Origin: Rhizobium sp. ACO-34A
GTDB lineage: Bacteria; Pseudomonadota; Alphaproteobacteria; Rhizobiales; Rhizobiaceae
Reading direction: 5' to 3'
DNA length: 64,000 nucleotides
Assembly: GCA_002600635.1 (NCBI GenBank)
Contig: CP021371.1
Coordinates: forward strand, 2,793,001-2,857,000
This document shows, one piece after another, positions 51,323 through 60,267 of this stretch. Under the pieces are notes generated by a model. That model had not been told where the DNA came from. It did not search any database and saw only the letters and a program-made list of their open reading frames with translations. The translations under genes were made by a program, and so were the position numbers. The first letter of the stretch is position 1, and the number at the start of each line of letters is the position of its first letter.

Positions 51323-51958
51323 ATGTCGTTCGAACACTGGCTCGCTTTCGCCGCCGCCTCGGCCTTTCTCTTGGCAATTCCGGGGCCTACCACACTGCTC
51401 GTCGTGTCCTACGCACTGGGACACGGCAGGAAGACGGCGCTTGCGACGGTGACTGGCGTGGCACTGGGCGATTTTGTCGCAATGACAGGGTCCCTTCTCG
51501 GACTTGGTGCGTTGCTCGCCGGTTCGGCCACCGCCTTCATGATCCTCAAATGGATCGGCGGCGCCTATCTGGTCTATCTCGGCATCCGGCTCTGGAGAGC
51601 CCCCGTCGGGGACGGTCCGATGGCGGACAACGACAACCTTCCGGAAGAAAAAACTTTTCGAATCATGGCGCATGCCTTCGCGGTAACGGCGCTAAACCCG
51701 AAAAGTATCGTCTTTTTCGTCGCATTCCTGCCGCAATTCATGACGCCCGCAGTACCGTTTCTCGATCAGGTCGTGATATTTGAAGCGACCTTCCTGGCCC
51801 TCTCGATCGCCGTCTGTCTGAGCTATGTCATGCTGGCAGACCGCGCGAGGCGCTTCATTCGCAAGCATTCCGTCAGAAAGGCCGTCAACCGGACGGGCGG
51901 AACGCTGCTCATTGCGGCCGGAGCAGTAACTGCTGGCTACCGCAAGATAGCCGCCTGA
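51323..51958 (+). CDS. LysE family amino acid exporter
   Basis: The 211-residue protein has six membrane segments and the LysE/RhtB features 'AIPGPTTLLVVSYALGHG' near 19-36 and 'GGAYLVYLGIRLWR' near 75-88. Such exporters move lysine, homoserine or other amino acids out of the cell. The start at 51323 follows GGGAGGAAAGAC. It lies 47 bases after pfp on the same strand and could be cotranscribed, although no functional link is known. Confidence 0.92.
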   Translation: MSFEHWLAFAAASAFLLAIPGPTTLLVVSYALGHGRKTALATVTGVALGDFVAMTGSLLGLGALLAGSATAFMILKWIGGAYLVYLGIRLWRAPVGDGPMADNDNLPEEKTFRIMAHAFAVTALNPKSIVFFVAFLPQFMTPAVPFLDQVVIFEATFLALSIAVCLSYVMLADRARRFIRKHSVRKAVNRTGGTLLIAAGAVTAGYRKIAA

Positions 51959-52061
51959 ACGTGGCAAGCTTGCCGCAATTCCGCCCATGCATTATGACAC
52001 CAGAACGTTAACGGCGACGCATGCGCGTTAACCGGTGTTAAGTTTTACTTGGGATGTCGGC

Positions 52062-53024
52062 ATGATCGCAAAAAGAGACCTGAGAGCAAACCTGGGTTTC
52101 GCCTCCATTCTGCTTGTCGGCCTCGCGGGTTGTACCAGCAGCATGGAAGATGCAGCCAAGCAGGAGCTCAAGGCCAATCCGGTTGCCGGCACCGCAGCTC
52201 CCGGCACACAGACCGCGGCGGCAACCACGTCCGCCAACGACCTTACACCGGTCGTTGATCCCAATGCCTCGAACGAACCGCCGCCGATCATTCCCGGAAC
52301 ACAGACACCCGCCCCGATCCCGGTCATGAAGGCCACAGCGCTGGCAACTGCTGCACAGACCATGCCGGCAGCACAGGCCATGGAACTGGTAGCGAACCAG
52401 CAGCGCGGTACGATCCAGACCGCCTCGATGCCGGAATCGCCCAACCTGGTGACGAGCCTGCCGGACACCGCACCGGTGGCAGTGCCGACGATCCTGCCAG
52501 CGGAAGTGACCGAGGTTCAATCCATCGTGCCGGCACAGAAGCCGGGCGGCGCGCTTGCTTATGCCGCCCCTTCCGGCAGCATGTCGCTTGCGGCGCTCGA
52601 TAAGCAGTTCGACGTTTCCCCGCCCGGCCCGCCACCGGTCATTGAAGAGCCGGCGGTGAAGCCCGCGACCAGCGGTCCGACCGTGATCAACGCGCTGATC
52701 AAGAAATACTCGAAATTCTACGAGATGCCGGAAGCGCTGATCCACCGGGTCGTCAATCGCGAAAGCACCTACAATCCGGCCGCTTACAACAACGGCCACT
52801 ATGGTCTCATGCAGATCAAGTATTCGACAGCCAAGTCCATGGGCTATGACGGCCCCGCCTCCGGCCTGTTCGATGCGGAAACCAATCTCAAGTATTCCAT
52901 CAAGTACCTGAAGGGCGCATGGCTCGTGGCGGACAACAGCCATGACGGCGCGGTTCGGCTCTACTCGCGCGGCTATTATTACGATGCAAAGCGCAAGGGC
53001 ATGCTCGACGTCCTCGATCCCTGA
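52062..53024 (+). CDS. Lipoprotein lytic transglycosylase (SLT domain)
   Basis: The 320-residue precursor has a lipoprotein signal with C24 in 'LAGC', a long low-complexity linker rich in Pro, Ala and Thr (about 30-205), and an SLT domain at about 215-315 with the catalytic Glu in 'VNRESTYNPAA' and 'YGLMQIKYSTAKSMGY'. It cleaves peptidoglycan glycan strands and is tethered to the outer or inner membrane. The start at 52062 follows GGGATG; upstream codons are not needed. It converges with the beta-lactamase-like gene. Confidence 0.92.
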   Translation: MIAKRDLRANLGFASILLVGLAGCTSSMEDAAKQELKANPVAGTAAPGTQTAAATTSANDLTPVVDPNASNEPPPIIPGTQTPAPIPVMKATALATAAQTMPAAQAMELVANQQRGTIQTASMPESPNLVTSLPDTAPVAVPTILPAEVTEVQSIVPAQKPGGALAYAAPSGSMSLAALDKQFDVSPPGPPPVIEEPAVKPATSGPTVINALIKKYSKFYEMPEALIHRVVNRESTYNPAAYNNGHYGLMQIKYSTAKSMGYDGPASGLFDAETNLKYSIKYLKGAWLVADNSHDGAVRLYSRGYYYDAKRKGMLDVLDP

Positions 53025-53051
53025 GCATCAGATGCCCGACAGCACAAAATG

Positions 53052-54419
53052 TTAACGAAGGCCGTCCATGACGGCCTTCACCAGTTTCTGGGGCTGGTAG
53101 CGGAGCTTCGACGGCGTCAATCCGAGCCGAACCACGATGAGGCGCTCGGACGGGACGATGGTGACGGATTGCCCGTCATGACCCAGTATCCAGTAGGCGT
53201 CATCGGGGAGGCCGAAGGTCTTGTCGTCTGCCGCTCCCGGCCCCTCCTGCCACGCCTGCCCTTCGGTGAAACGCCCCTTCGAGGCTATGGTTGGCTGCTG
53301 CATCATGGCGACATAGCCCTCGGGCAGCAGACGATTGCCGTCCCACACACCATCCTGCAGCAGAAAGAGCCCGAAGCGCGCCCAGTCCCGGGCTGTCGCG
53401 TAGACATAGGAACTGCCGACGAAGGTACCGGCGGCATCGGCTTCCATCACCGCGCTCGTCATGCCGAGCGGCGCAAACAAAGCGGTCTTCGGATACCCCA
53501 GCGCCTCGGACGTATCGCCTATACGGTCCATCCATATACGTGAAAGAAGAACGCTCGTTCCGGACGAATAGTTGAAGACCTCGCCGCGCCGCGCCACCAA
53601 GGGTTTGTCGGCAGCGAAGGAAGCCATATCAGGTTCAAGGTAGAGCATGCGCGTGACATCGGCGACATCGCCATAGTCTTCGTTGAATTCGAGCCCGCTC
53701 TCCATGGCCATCAGATCGCGAACACGAATGTTGGCTCTGTCATCGTCTTTCCACTGAGGAAAGAGCCCTCGGTCATCAAGGCCGATCTTCCCCTCCCGGA
53801 CCAGCCTGCCGATAACAGCCGCATTGACGGTCTTTGCCATAGACCAGCCGAGGAGAGGCGTTTCGGCCGAAAAGCCCTTGCCATAGGTCTCTCCCGCGAT
53901 ACGGCCATCCTTGATAACGACGATGGCGCGCATGCCGGGGCCGGCGAGCGCGGGTTCCGCAAGCAGGCTGGCGATAGCGGGATTGGGGGTACCGCCGCCG
54001 TCCCCGGCAGGCCAGGCGGCATCCGAAACGGTTGGCCTTGCGCCGCGCGCAGGCGACGGATCGCTTTCCTCCAGCGTCGCCCCATCGGGTACGCTGGCAC
54101 AGCCGAGCCCATCCCGCCTGACTGCGGTACTGGGAGCGATTGCGCCGAGAAGCCGCGCGGTAACGGTTCCCGCGTCCCGGTCCACATCCACATTCACCAG
54201 CTTGAGCAGAGGATGGCCGGGCGCCTGCACGTCGACGGCGAGAACCTCTTCCGGGTCCCGACTGGCAAGAAAGACATTGGAGCAGACGATCTTTGCCGCG
54301 TAGCCGGTACCGACCAGCAGCAGGGCCGGAGGCGAAAACGACAGCCAGAAGACGATTGCCGTAATGAACATGACAAGGGCAAGCACCAGCCCCCGGATGA
54401 TCCTGCCAAACAACCGCAT
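53052..54419 (-). CDS. Class C beta-lactamase-like serine hydrolase, membrane-anchored
   Basis: The 455-residue product has an N-terminal membrane segment (about 8-30) with an Arg-rich start, a spacer, and a beta-lactamase/esterase fold domain with the nucleophile motif S-M-A-K ('GWSMAKTVNA'), the second-motif 'NYSSGTS' and 'GHDGQS' as third. Such proteins are often esterases, D-amino acid amidases or PBP-like. The start at 54419 follows GGGAGGAAGCGC. The catalytic residues are present but resistance to beta-lactams cannot be inferred. It is divergent to btaA. Confidence 0.88.
   Translation of the reverse strand: MRLFGRIIRGLVLALVMFITAIVFWLSFSPPALLLVGTGYAAKIVCSNVFLASRDPEEVLAVDVQAPGHPLLKLVNVDVDRDAGTVTARLLGAIAPSTAVRRDGLGCASVPDGATLEESDPSPARGARPTVSDAAWPAGDGGGTPNPAIASLLAEPALAGPGMRAIVVIKDGRIAGETYGKGFSAETPLLGWSMAKTVNAAVIGRLVREGKIGLDDRGLFPQWKDDDRANIRVRDLMAMESGLEFNEDYGDVADVTRMLYLEPDMASFAADKPLVARRGEVFNYSSGTSVLLSRIWMDRIGDTSEALGYPKTALFAPLGMTSAVMEADAAGTFVGSSYVYATARDWARFGLFLLQDGVWDGNRLLPEGYVAMMQQPTIASKGRFTEGQAWQEGPGAADDKTFGLPDDAYWILGHDGQSVTIVPSERLIVVRLGLTPSKLRYQPQKLVKAVMDGLR
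53058..53078. terminator. Hairpin at convergent gene ends
   Basis: A 9-bp perfect stem AAGGCCGTC (53058-53066) with GACGGCCTT (53070-53078) and a 3-base loop lies inside the last codons of the minus-strand gene and 34 bases after the plus-strand stop. No long T run follows, so it is a possible weak terminator for both. Confidence 0.4.
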
Positions 54420-54561
54420 GCGCTTCCTCCCGATTGCCGGGGCCATGCAATCAGGAAACATTCGCTGGCGAAACCCCAAAAAGGAAGGAGCAAACGGATT
54501 GCTCACGTTTTTCCGGCGTCATGAACCAGCTTCAAGGAAACGTCCCGCGCACCCACAGCCG

Positions 54562-54579
54562 ACGTCATCATACTGTTGC
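54562..54579 (+). promoter_or_regulatory. Possible Pho box upstream of btaA
   Basis: ACGTCAT, CATA, CTGTTGC matches the PhoB pattern CTGTCAT-N4-CTGTCAT in 9 of 14 positions with correct spacing, 41 bases before the btaA start. Betaine lipid synthesis in rhizobia is known to be induced by phosphate limitation through PhoB, which is why I considered it. The match is weak. Confidence 0.35.
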
Positions 54580-54619
54580 ATCGGGGGGCTACACGCCCTC
54601 AACGTTCAATGGATGGCGA

Positions 54620-55873
54620 ATGAACATGACCGACGTTGCACCGGATACCGACTTTCGCAAGAACCGGAAACTCAAGAACGCTCTCCTCCAGCATAAGCCA
54701 CTGAGCAAGGACGGCCTGTCCGAGCGTTTGTTCGGCATGCTCTTTTCAGGTCTCGTCTACCCGCAGATCTGGGAAGACCCCGAGGTCGACATGGAAGCGA
54801 TGCAACTCGCCGAAGGTCATTCCATCGTCACCATCGGCTCCGGCGGCTGCAACATGCTGGCCTATCTCTCGCGCAGCCCCTCCAGCATCGATGTCGTCGA
54901 TCTCAATCCCAACCATGTCGCGCTGAACCGGCTGAAGCTTGCCGCCTTCCGGCACCTGCCTGACCACGCCGCCGTGGTGCACCATTTCGCCCAGGAAAAT
55001 ACCCGCTCCAACTCCCGCAGCTACGACCGCTTCATCGCCCCGAACCTCGATGCGCAGACGCGGGACTACTGGAACAAGCGCGGTGTGACCGGCCGACGTC
55101 GCATCGCGGCCTTCAACCGCAATTTCTATCGCACCGGCCTGCTCGGCCGCTTCATCGGCGCAGGCCATATCGTTGCCCGCCTTCATGGCGTCAAGCTGAC
55201 CGATATCACCGAGACGCGCTCGCTGCGCGAACAGCGCCAGTTCTTCGACGATCGCATCGCCCCCCTGTTCGAAAAGCCGCTGATCCGCTGGATCACCGCC
55301 CGCAAGAGCTCCCTCTTCGGCCTCGGAATTCCGCCGCAGCAGTATGACGAGCTTGCCAGTATGTCCGAGGGCGGCACCATCGCCCCCGTGCTGCGCCACC
55401 GCCTCGAAAAGCTCGCCTGTCATTTCCCGCTGAAGGACAACTACTTCGCATGGCAGGCCTTTGCGCGCCGCTATCCGCAGCCCCATGAAGGCACCCTGCC
55501 CACCTATCTGAAGCCGGAGCTTTATCCGGCGATCCGTGCCAATGCGAACCGGGTCACCGTTCACCACGCCAGCTTCACCGAACTCCTGGCGCAGAAGGCG
55601 GCGGCAAGCGTCGACCGCTACATCCTGCTCGATGCGCAGGACTGGATGAACGACCGTCAGCTCAACGACCTCTGGGGCGAAATCACCCGCACGGCCGCTC
55701 CCGGCGCCCGCGTGATCTTCCGCACGGCGGCCGAAAAGAGCGTGCTGGACGGACGGCTTTCCGATACCCTGATGGAACAGTGGACCTACCATGCCGAAAG
55801 GTCCGCTGAGCTCAACAAGCAGGACCGGTCGGCCATCTACGGCGGCTTCCACATCTACGAGAGAAAAGCCTGA
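54620..55873 (+). CDS. btaA: S-adenosylmethionine:diacylglycerol 3-amino-3-carboxypropyl transferase BtaA
   Basis: The 417-residue product is a DUF3419/BtaA protein with 'SGLVYPQIWEDPEVDMEAM' near 42-60, 'IGSGGCNML' near 73 and 'DLNPNHVALNRLKLAA' near 90. It transfers the aminocarboxypropyl group of S-adenosylmethionine to diacylglycerol and makes diacylglyceryl-homoserine, the first step to the betaine lipid DGTS. Two adjacent ATG codons compete as start (54620, 54626), with only a weak ribosome site. Its stop shares one base with the btaB start. Confidence 0.93.
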   Translation: MNMTDVAPDTDFRKNRKLKNALLQHKPLSKDGLSERLFGMLFSGLVYPQIWEDPEVDMEAMQLAEGHSIVTIGSGGCNMLAYLSRSPSSIDVVDLNPNHVALNRLKLAAFRHLPDHAAVVHHFAQENTRSNSRSYDRFIAPNLDAQTRDYWNKRGVTGRRRIAAFNRNFYRTGLLGRFIGAGHIVARLHGVKLTDITETRSLREQRQFFDDRIAPLFEKPLIRWITARKSSLFGLGIPPQQYDELASMSEGGTIAPVLRHRLEKLACHFPLKDNYFAWQAFARRYPQPHEGTLPTYLKPELYPAIRANANRVTVHHASFTELLAQKAAASVDRYILLDAQDWMNDRQLNDLWGEITRTAAPGARVIFRTAAEKSVLDGRLSDTLMEQWTYHAERSAELNKQDRSAIYGGFHIYERKA

Positions 55874-56526
55874 TGGTCGCCGAAGCCGGGCTCGACGCCG
55901 AACATGCTGAGCGCATGGACAGCATGTATCGCTACCAGCGGCACATCTATGACCTGACGCGCAAATACTACCTGTTCGGCCGTGATCGCATGATCGCCCG
56001 GCTCGATGTCCCGCGCGAGGGCAGCCTGCTTGAAGTCGGCTGCGGCACGGGCCGCAACCTGCTTCTCGCCCATCGGCTCTATCCGACCGCCCGGCTCTAC
56101 GGGCTTGATATCTCGGCGGAAATGCTCGTCTCCGCCCGCGCCAACTTCCGCGGAAAGCCGGCCGAACCGGTCCTTATCGTGGCCGATGCCACGACCTTCA
56201 CCGCAGGCGAATTCGGCGTTTCCGGCTTCGACCGGGTGATGATTTCCTATGCCCTGTCGATGATCCCGGACTGGGAAAAGGCGATCGACGCGAGCCTTGC
56301 GGCGCTCAAACCCGGCGGCTCCCTGCATGTGGTCGATTTCGGCCAGCAGGAAGGTCTTCCCGGCTGGTTCAAGCGCTTCCTCCAGTCCTGGCTCGACCGC
56401 TTCCACGTCACTCCGAGGGCTGACCTCAGACGGGCTTTGGAAGCACGGCTTGAACGGGTCGGCGGGCGCCTGGAGTTCGAGACCGTCGGACGCGGTTACG
56501 CCTGGCATGCGATAATTCGCATCTGA
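55873..56526 (+). CDS. btaB: Diacylglyceryl-homoserine N-methyltransferase BtaB
   Basis: The 217-residue product has 'LLEVGCGTGRNLLLA' near 52-66, the SAM-binding motif, and 'GLDISAEML' near 82 with 'ALKPGGSLHVVDFG' near 145. BtaB methylates the homoserine nitrogen three times to finish DGTS. The TGATG overlap with btaA implies one transcript and coupled translation. The btaA-btaB order is diagnostic for betaine lipid synthesis in rhizobia and related bacteria. Confidence 0.93.
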   Translation: MVAEAGLDAEHAERMDSMYRYQRHIYDLTRKYYLFGRDRMIARLDVPREGSLLEVGCGTGRNLLLAHRLYPTARLYGLDISAEMLVSARANFRGKPAEPVLIVADATTFTAGEFGVSGFDRVMISYALSMIPDWEKAIDASLAALKPGGSLHVVDFGQQEGLPGWFKRFLQSWLDRFHVTPRADLRRALEARLERVGGRLEFETVGRGYAWHAIIRI

Positions 56527-56570
56527 CACACCGTCTGACGGTTGAAAATAACGCATATTTAAGGATGATG

Positions 56571-56600
56571 GAGGCAAAAGGAGGTTTGCGCCTCTTTTGT
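56571..56600 (+). terminator. Possible terminator of btaAB
   Basis: GAGGC (56571-56575) pairs with GCCTC (56590-56594) and AAA with TTT inside, followed by TTTTGTATTTG. It lies 45 bases after the btaB stop codon. Confidence 0.5.
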
Positions 56601-56661
56601 ATTTGCGTGTGCGCGCGCCGCATCAGGGGCATGACCTCGAATTCTATCTCACGGAATAACC

Positions 56662-57444
56662 ATGCGGTGGCTTCTTCACGCCCTTCTGCCGGTCACGATC
56701 GCCCTCAGCGGCTGTACCTCGACCAGCTATGACTTCATGGAAACGGCCTCCATCAAGCAGCCCCGTTTCGAGGACAAGGATCCGCAGGACTTCGGCCCCA
56801 ACAATCCCCAGCGACACAAGGTGCACGGCATCGACGTGTCGAAGTGGAACGGTGACGTGGACTGGCCGAGGGTGCGGCAATCCGGCGTTTCCTTCGTCTT
56901 CATCAAGGCGACCGAAGGCAAGGACATAGTCGATCCGCGCTTCGACGAGTACTGGCGCAAGGCCCGCGCCGCCGGTCTGCCGCATGCGCCCTATCACTTC
57001 TATTATTTCTGTTCCACCGCCGACGAGCAGGCCGACTGGTTCATCCGCAACGTGCCAAAGGAATCGATGCACCTTCCGCCGGTACTCGATGTGGAATGGA
57101 ACCACACGTCGAAGACCTGCCAGTATCGTCCGAACGCGGAAACGGTGCGCAGCGAAATGAAGCGCTTCATGGACCGCATCGAGGCCTATTACGGCAAGCG
57201 CCCGATCATCTACACCTCGGTCGATTTCCATCGGGACAATCTCGCGGGCGCCTTCCAAGATTATCACTTCTGGGTTCGCGCGGTCGCGCAGCACCCGGAG
57301 GAAATCTATCCGGAGCGTCGCTGGGCCTTCTGGCAATATACGTCGACCGGCGTCATCCCCGGCATCAAGGGACAGACCGATATCAACGTCTTCGCCGGCA
57401 CCGAGAAAAACTGGAGAAAGTGGGTCGCGGCCGCGTCCAAATAG
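56662..57444 (+). CDS. Lipoprotein glycoside hydrolase family 25 lysozyme
   Basis: The 260-residue precursor has a lipoprotein signal with C18 in 'ALSGC', followed by the GH25 fold: 'GIDVSKWNGDVDW' near 56-68 (catalytic-side D58), 'FIKATEGKD' near 80, 'PPVLDVEWN' near 140 with the catalytic D-x-E pair, and 'WQYTSTG' near 225. GH25 enzymes are N-acetylmuramidases that cut the glycan of peptidoglycan. Many relatives come from phages, but the lipobox and the chromosomal neighbours speak for a bacterial enzyme. Confidence 0.92.
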   Translation: MRWLLHALLPVTIALSGCTSTSYDFMETASIKQPRFEDKDPQDFGPNNPQRHKVHGIDVSKWNGDVDWPRVRQSGVSFVFIKATEGKDIVDPRFDEYWRKARAAGLPHAPYHFYYFCSTADEQADWFIRNVPKESMHLPPVLDVEWNHTSKTCQYRPNAETVRSEMKRFMDRIEAYYGKRPIIYTSVDFHRDNLAGAFQDYHFWVRAVAQHPEEIYPERRWAFWQYTSTGVIPGIKGQTDINVFAGTEKNWRKWVAAASK

Positions 57445-57586
57445 GATCGCGGCCTGCGATCTTCATCGCTGCGCCAATAAACTCAGCTAATCCTCTGCAA
57501 TGCTGTGATTTTCCGGCTGACGATCTCGTTTTCGTCAAAATGACGGGCATGATCGCAGCCGACCCGAAAAATTCAAGGATATGGAT

Positions 57587-58771
57587 ATGAAAGCCGCTCC
57601 CCGCCTCGCCCTTGCTCTTGCAGGACTTCTCGCCACCACCGCTCCTTCGCTTGCCGCGGAATGCGGCGGCGATCTGCAGGCTTTCCTCGACGGCGTGAAG
57701 GCCGAGGCGATCGCGGCCGGAAGCTCGCCGGATGCCGCAACGCAGGCGCTGGCAGGTGCCGTGATCGACCAGAAGGTTCTCTCCCGCGACCGCGCCCAGG
57801 GCGTGTTCAAGCAGACCTTCCTCGAGTTTTCCCAGCGCACCGTCAGCCAGGGCCGCCTCGATATCGGCCGCCAGAAGATGAAGCAGTATGCCGACGTCTT
57901 CGCCCGCGCCGAACAGGAATTCGGCATCCCCTCCGGCGTCATCACCGCCTTCTGGGCGATGGAAACCGACTTTGGCGCAGTACAGGGCGATTTCAACACC
58001 CGCAATGCGCTGGTGACGCTCTCGCACGACTGCCGCCGCCCGGAACTCTTCCGTCCGCAGCTGCTGGCGCTCATCAAGATGGTCGAACACGGCGACCTCG
58101 ATCCCTCGACCAACACGGGCGCATGGGCCGGTGAAATCGGTCAGGTGCAGATGCTGCCGAAAGACATCATAGCCTTCGGCGTCGATGGCGATGGCAACGG
58201 CCACATCAACGTCAAGCAAAGCTCCCCGGATGCCGTCCTGACGGCCGCCAAGTTCATCCAGAGCCTCGGCTTCCAGCGCGGCCAGCCCTGGCTACAGGAA
58301 GTCACCGTTCCGGAAAACCTGCCCTGGGAGAAAACCGGCTTCGACAGCGGCATGAAGGCCGGCGACTGGTTCGCCCTCGGCGTAAAGCCCCGCAACGGCG
58401 ACACCAGCAATGCAGGCCTCGAAGGCGAACTGCTGCTGCCGCAGGGCCGCAAGGGCCCGGCCTTCATGGCCTATCCGAACTTCAACATCTATCTCGAATG
58501 GAACCAGTCCTTCATCTACACCACCTCGGCTGCCTATTTCGCCACGCGGCTCATGGGCGCCGAACCGTACCTGAAGGGCAATCCGGAGCCGGGTATCAGC
58601 GACACGGAGATGAAGGCTCTGCAGACCAAGCTGCAGCAGAAGGGATATGACGTCGGCAAGATCGATGGCATTCTCGGCGGCGGGACCCGCATGGCGATCC
58701 AGAAGGAACAGCTTCGCCTCGGCCTTCCCGCCGACGGCTGGCCGACAGCGGCCTTCGTCGCCGCGTTCTGA
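57587..58771 (+). CDS. MltB-type lytic murein transglycosylase with peptidoglycan-binding domain
   Basis: The 394-residue precursor has a Sec signal peptide ending near residue 24 ('TTAPSLAAE'), a transglycosylase domain with the catalytic Glu in 'FWAMETDFGAVQG' and 'GEIGQVQMLPKDI', and a C-terminal PG-binding-1 domain ('ALQTKLQQKGYDVGKIDGILGGGTR', about 330-390). It acts in the periplasm on glycan strands. AAGGA is seven bases before the ATG at 57587, which makes this the better start than the ATG two codons earlier. Confidence 0.93.
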   Translation: MKAAPRLALALAGLLATTAPSLAAECGGDLQAFLDGVKAEAIAAGSSPDAATQALAGAVIDQKVLSRDRAQGVFKQTFLEFSQRTVSQGRLDIGRQKMKQYADVFARAEQEFGIPSGVITAFWAMETDFGAVQGDFNTRNALVTLSHDCRRPELFRPQLLALIKMVEHGDLDPSTNTGAWAGEIGQVQMLPKDIIAFGVDGDGNGHINVKQSSPDAVLTAAKFIQSLGFQRGQPWLQEVTVPENLPWEKTGFDSGMKAGDWFALGVKPRNGDTSNAGLEGELLLPQGRKGPAFMAYPNFNIYLEWNQSFIYTTSAAYFATRLMGAEPYLKGNPEPGISDTEMKALQTKLQQKGYDVGKIDGILGGGTRMAIQKEQLRLGLPADGWPTAAFVAAF

Positions 58772-58884
58772 CCACAGCGGAACCAAGGGTCCGGCAACAC
58801 AAAAAGCCGGATCGCAACAAACGGGTGGCGTGACGAACGCGCCATCCGTAGCTATGAAGCTCTGACCAGAACCGGAGCTTCCGC

Positions 58885-59814
58885 ATGAACATCGTCTCGC
58901 AGCAGAAAATGACGACCGCCACCTGGCTGATGCTTTTGCTGCTCGGCATGATCTGGGGCGGCTCATTCTTCTTTGCCCGCGTCGCGATCCCCTATGTGCC
59001 GCCCTTCACGCTGGTCTTCCTTCGCCTTTCCATCGCGGCGCTGGCCCTGCATATCTATCTGCGGGGCAATCTGGACATCTACCGCCATCTCGCGGCCAAC
59101 TGGCGTTCGTTTCTGCTGCTCGGCCTGGTCAATAACGCCCTGCCCCACACGCTGATCTTTCTCGGCCAGACGCATATAGGCGCGGGCCTCGCCTCGATCC
59201 TCAACGCCACCACCCCCGTCTGGACCGTCATCATCGCCAACCGACTGACAGACGATGAGAAACTGACCGGAACCAAGCTCGCCGGTTGCCTGACGGGCCT
59301 TCTCGGCACAATCGTCCTGATCGGCCCGAGCGCGCTTTCCACGAGTTCGATTCCGCTCTGGGCCGTCTGCCTGCCCATCCTCGCCGCCGTCTCCTACGGC
59401 TTTGCCGGCATCTACGGCAAACGCTTCAAGGGCATTCCCGCGCCGGTTACGGCGACCGGTCAGCTGACGGCATCGTCGATCATCATGCTGCCGGCCTCGC
59501 TCCTCATCGACCAGCCGTGGAACCTTGCCATGCCGCCGATCGGTGCGCTCGCGGCCATCGTCGCACTCGCTCTCATCTCCACTGCCTTCGGCTACATCCT
59601 GTTCTTCCGCATCATGGCACGGGCCGGCGCCACCAATACGTCGCTCGTCACCCTGCTCGTTCCGCCAAGCGCCATCCTGCTCGGCGCGCTCTTCCTCGAT
59701 GAGCGGCTGCATGCTACCGATATAGCAGGCATGACCTTGATCGGCCTTGGCCTGGTTATTCTGGATGGCAGGCTGATCGCGCGCCGCTCAACTGTCGGCG
59801 CTCAGAGCAAATGA
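58885..59814 (+). CDS. EamA family (DMT) transporter
   Basis: The 309-residue protein has ten predicted membrane segments in two EamA repeats (about 10-140 and 155-295), with 'GMIWGGSFFFARVA' and 'LVTLLVPPSAILLG' as internal repeat landmarks. Family members export amino acids or metabolites across the inner membrane. The start at 58885 follows GGAG. No operon partner is visible and the substrate is unknown. Confidence 0.92.
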   Translation: MNIVSQQKMTTATWLMLLLLGMIWGGSFFFARVAIPYVPPFTLVFLRLSIAALALHIYLRGNLDIYRHLAANWRSFLLLGLVNNALPHTLIFLGQTHIGAGLASILNATTPVWTVIIANRLTDDEKLTGTKLAGCLTGLLGTIVLIGPSALSTSSIPLWAVCLPILAAVSYGFAGIYGKRFKGIPAPVTATGQLTASSIIMLPASLLIDQPWNLAMPPIGALAAIVALALISTAFGYILFFRIMARAGATNTSLVTLLVPPSAILLGALFLDERLHATDIAGMTLIGLGLVILDGRLIARRSTVGAQSK

Positions 59815-59910
59815 TGCGAGCTGTCACGCATCAAAACGATCCCGTTTTTGCAAATCACGTTTGTTAAGCAACATTAACAGACGCTCACATTTTTCAAAAC
59901 ATTGATTTTA

Positions 59911-59940
59911 TTGACATTTGCAACCCATGCGACAACTTAT
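59911..59940 (+). promoter_or_regulatory. Candidate sigma-70-type promoter of the small protein gene
   Basis: A perfect TTGACA (59911-59916) is followed after 18 bases by ACTTAT (59935-59940), about 95 bases upstream of the start of the 25-codon gene. A single DnaA-box-like TTATCCACG (59937-59945) overlaps the -10 region. Confidence 0.4.
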
Positions 59941-60032
59941 CCACGGGTCCGCACTGCGCTGCAGCACACAAAACGCTTTTCAACCGACACAAAACGGACA
60001 TATTATCTAACGGTCAACACAAGGAGGCAGAC

Positions 60033-60110
60033 ATGGGACTGACCAATTCTCTCAATGTCCTGATCGTCGGTGCGGCGTTTGTGTTCATAGCGACGATGCT
60101 GTTCATCTGA
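60033..60110 (+). CDS. Single-TM small protein, 25 residues
   Basis: AAGGAGG lies six bases before the ATG at 60033, a near-perfect ribosome site. The 25-residue product is a short polar N-terminus (MGLTNSLN) followed by one hydrophobic helix ending in FI, with no further domain. A promoter-like TTGACA upstream and a rho-independent terminator 85 bases downstream frame it as an independent unit. Such micro-membrane proteins often bind a larger membrane protein. The function is unknown. Confidence 0.75.
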   Translation: MGLTNSLNVLIVGAAFVFIATMLFI

Positions 60111-60193
60111 GTTTTCATGGATGAATCAACGGCCATCATAAAGAGATCCCGAGAGGTCCGGCCAAGCCAGTGATGCTTTCCGAATTCAATAAG

Positions 60194-60230
60194 AAAGGCG
60201 CATGAACCGTTACCGGCATGCGCCTTTTTT
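60194..60230 (+). terminator. Rho-independent terminator of the small protein gene
   Basis: An 11-bp stem AAAGGCGCATG (60194-60204) with CATGCGCCTTT (60217-60227) and a 12-base loop is followed by a run of six T. It may also stop metF transcription from the other side. Confidence 0.9.
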
Positions 60231-60267
60231 AATGCCAGCGAAATCCGGCAATGCCTCTACGACGAAG

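Noticed and set aside
56662..57444. GH25 lysozyme as a prophage remnant
   Set aside because: It has a lipoprotein signal, normal codon use and no other phage genes around.
59937..59945. Possible replication origin because of a DnaA-box-like TTATCCACG
   Set aside because: Only one box, no AT-rich unwinding region and no dnaA, dnaN or repABC genes nearby.
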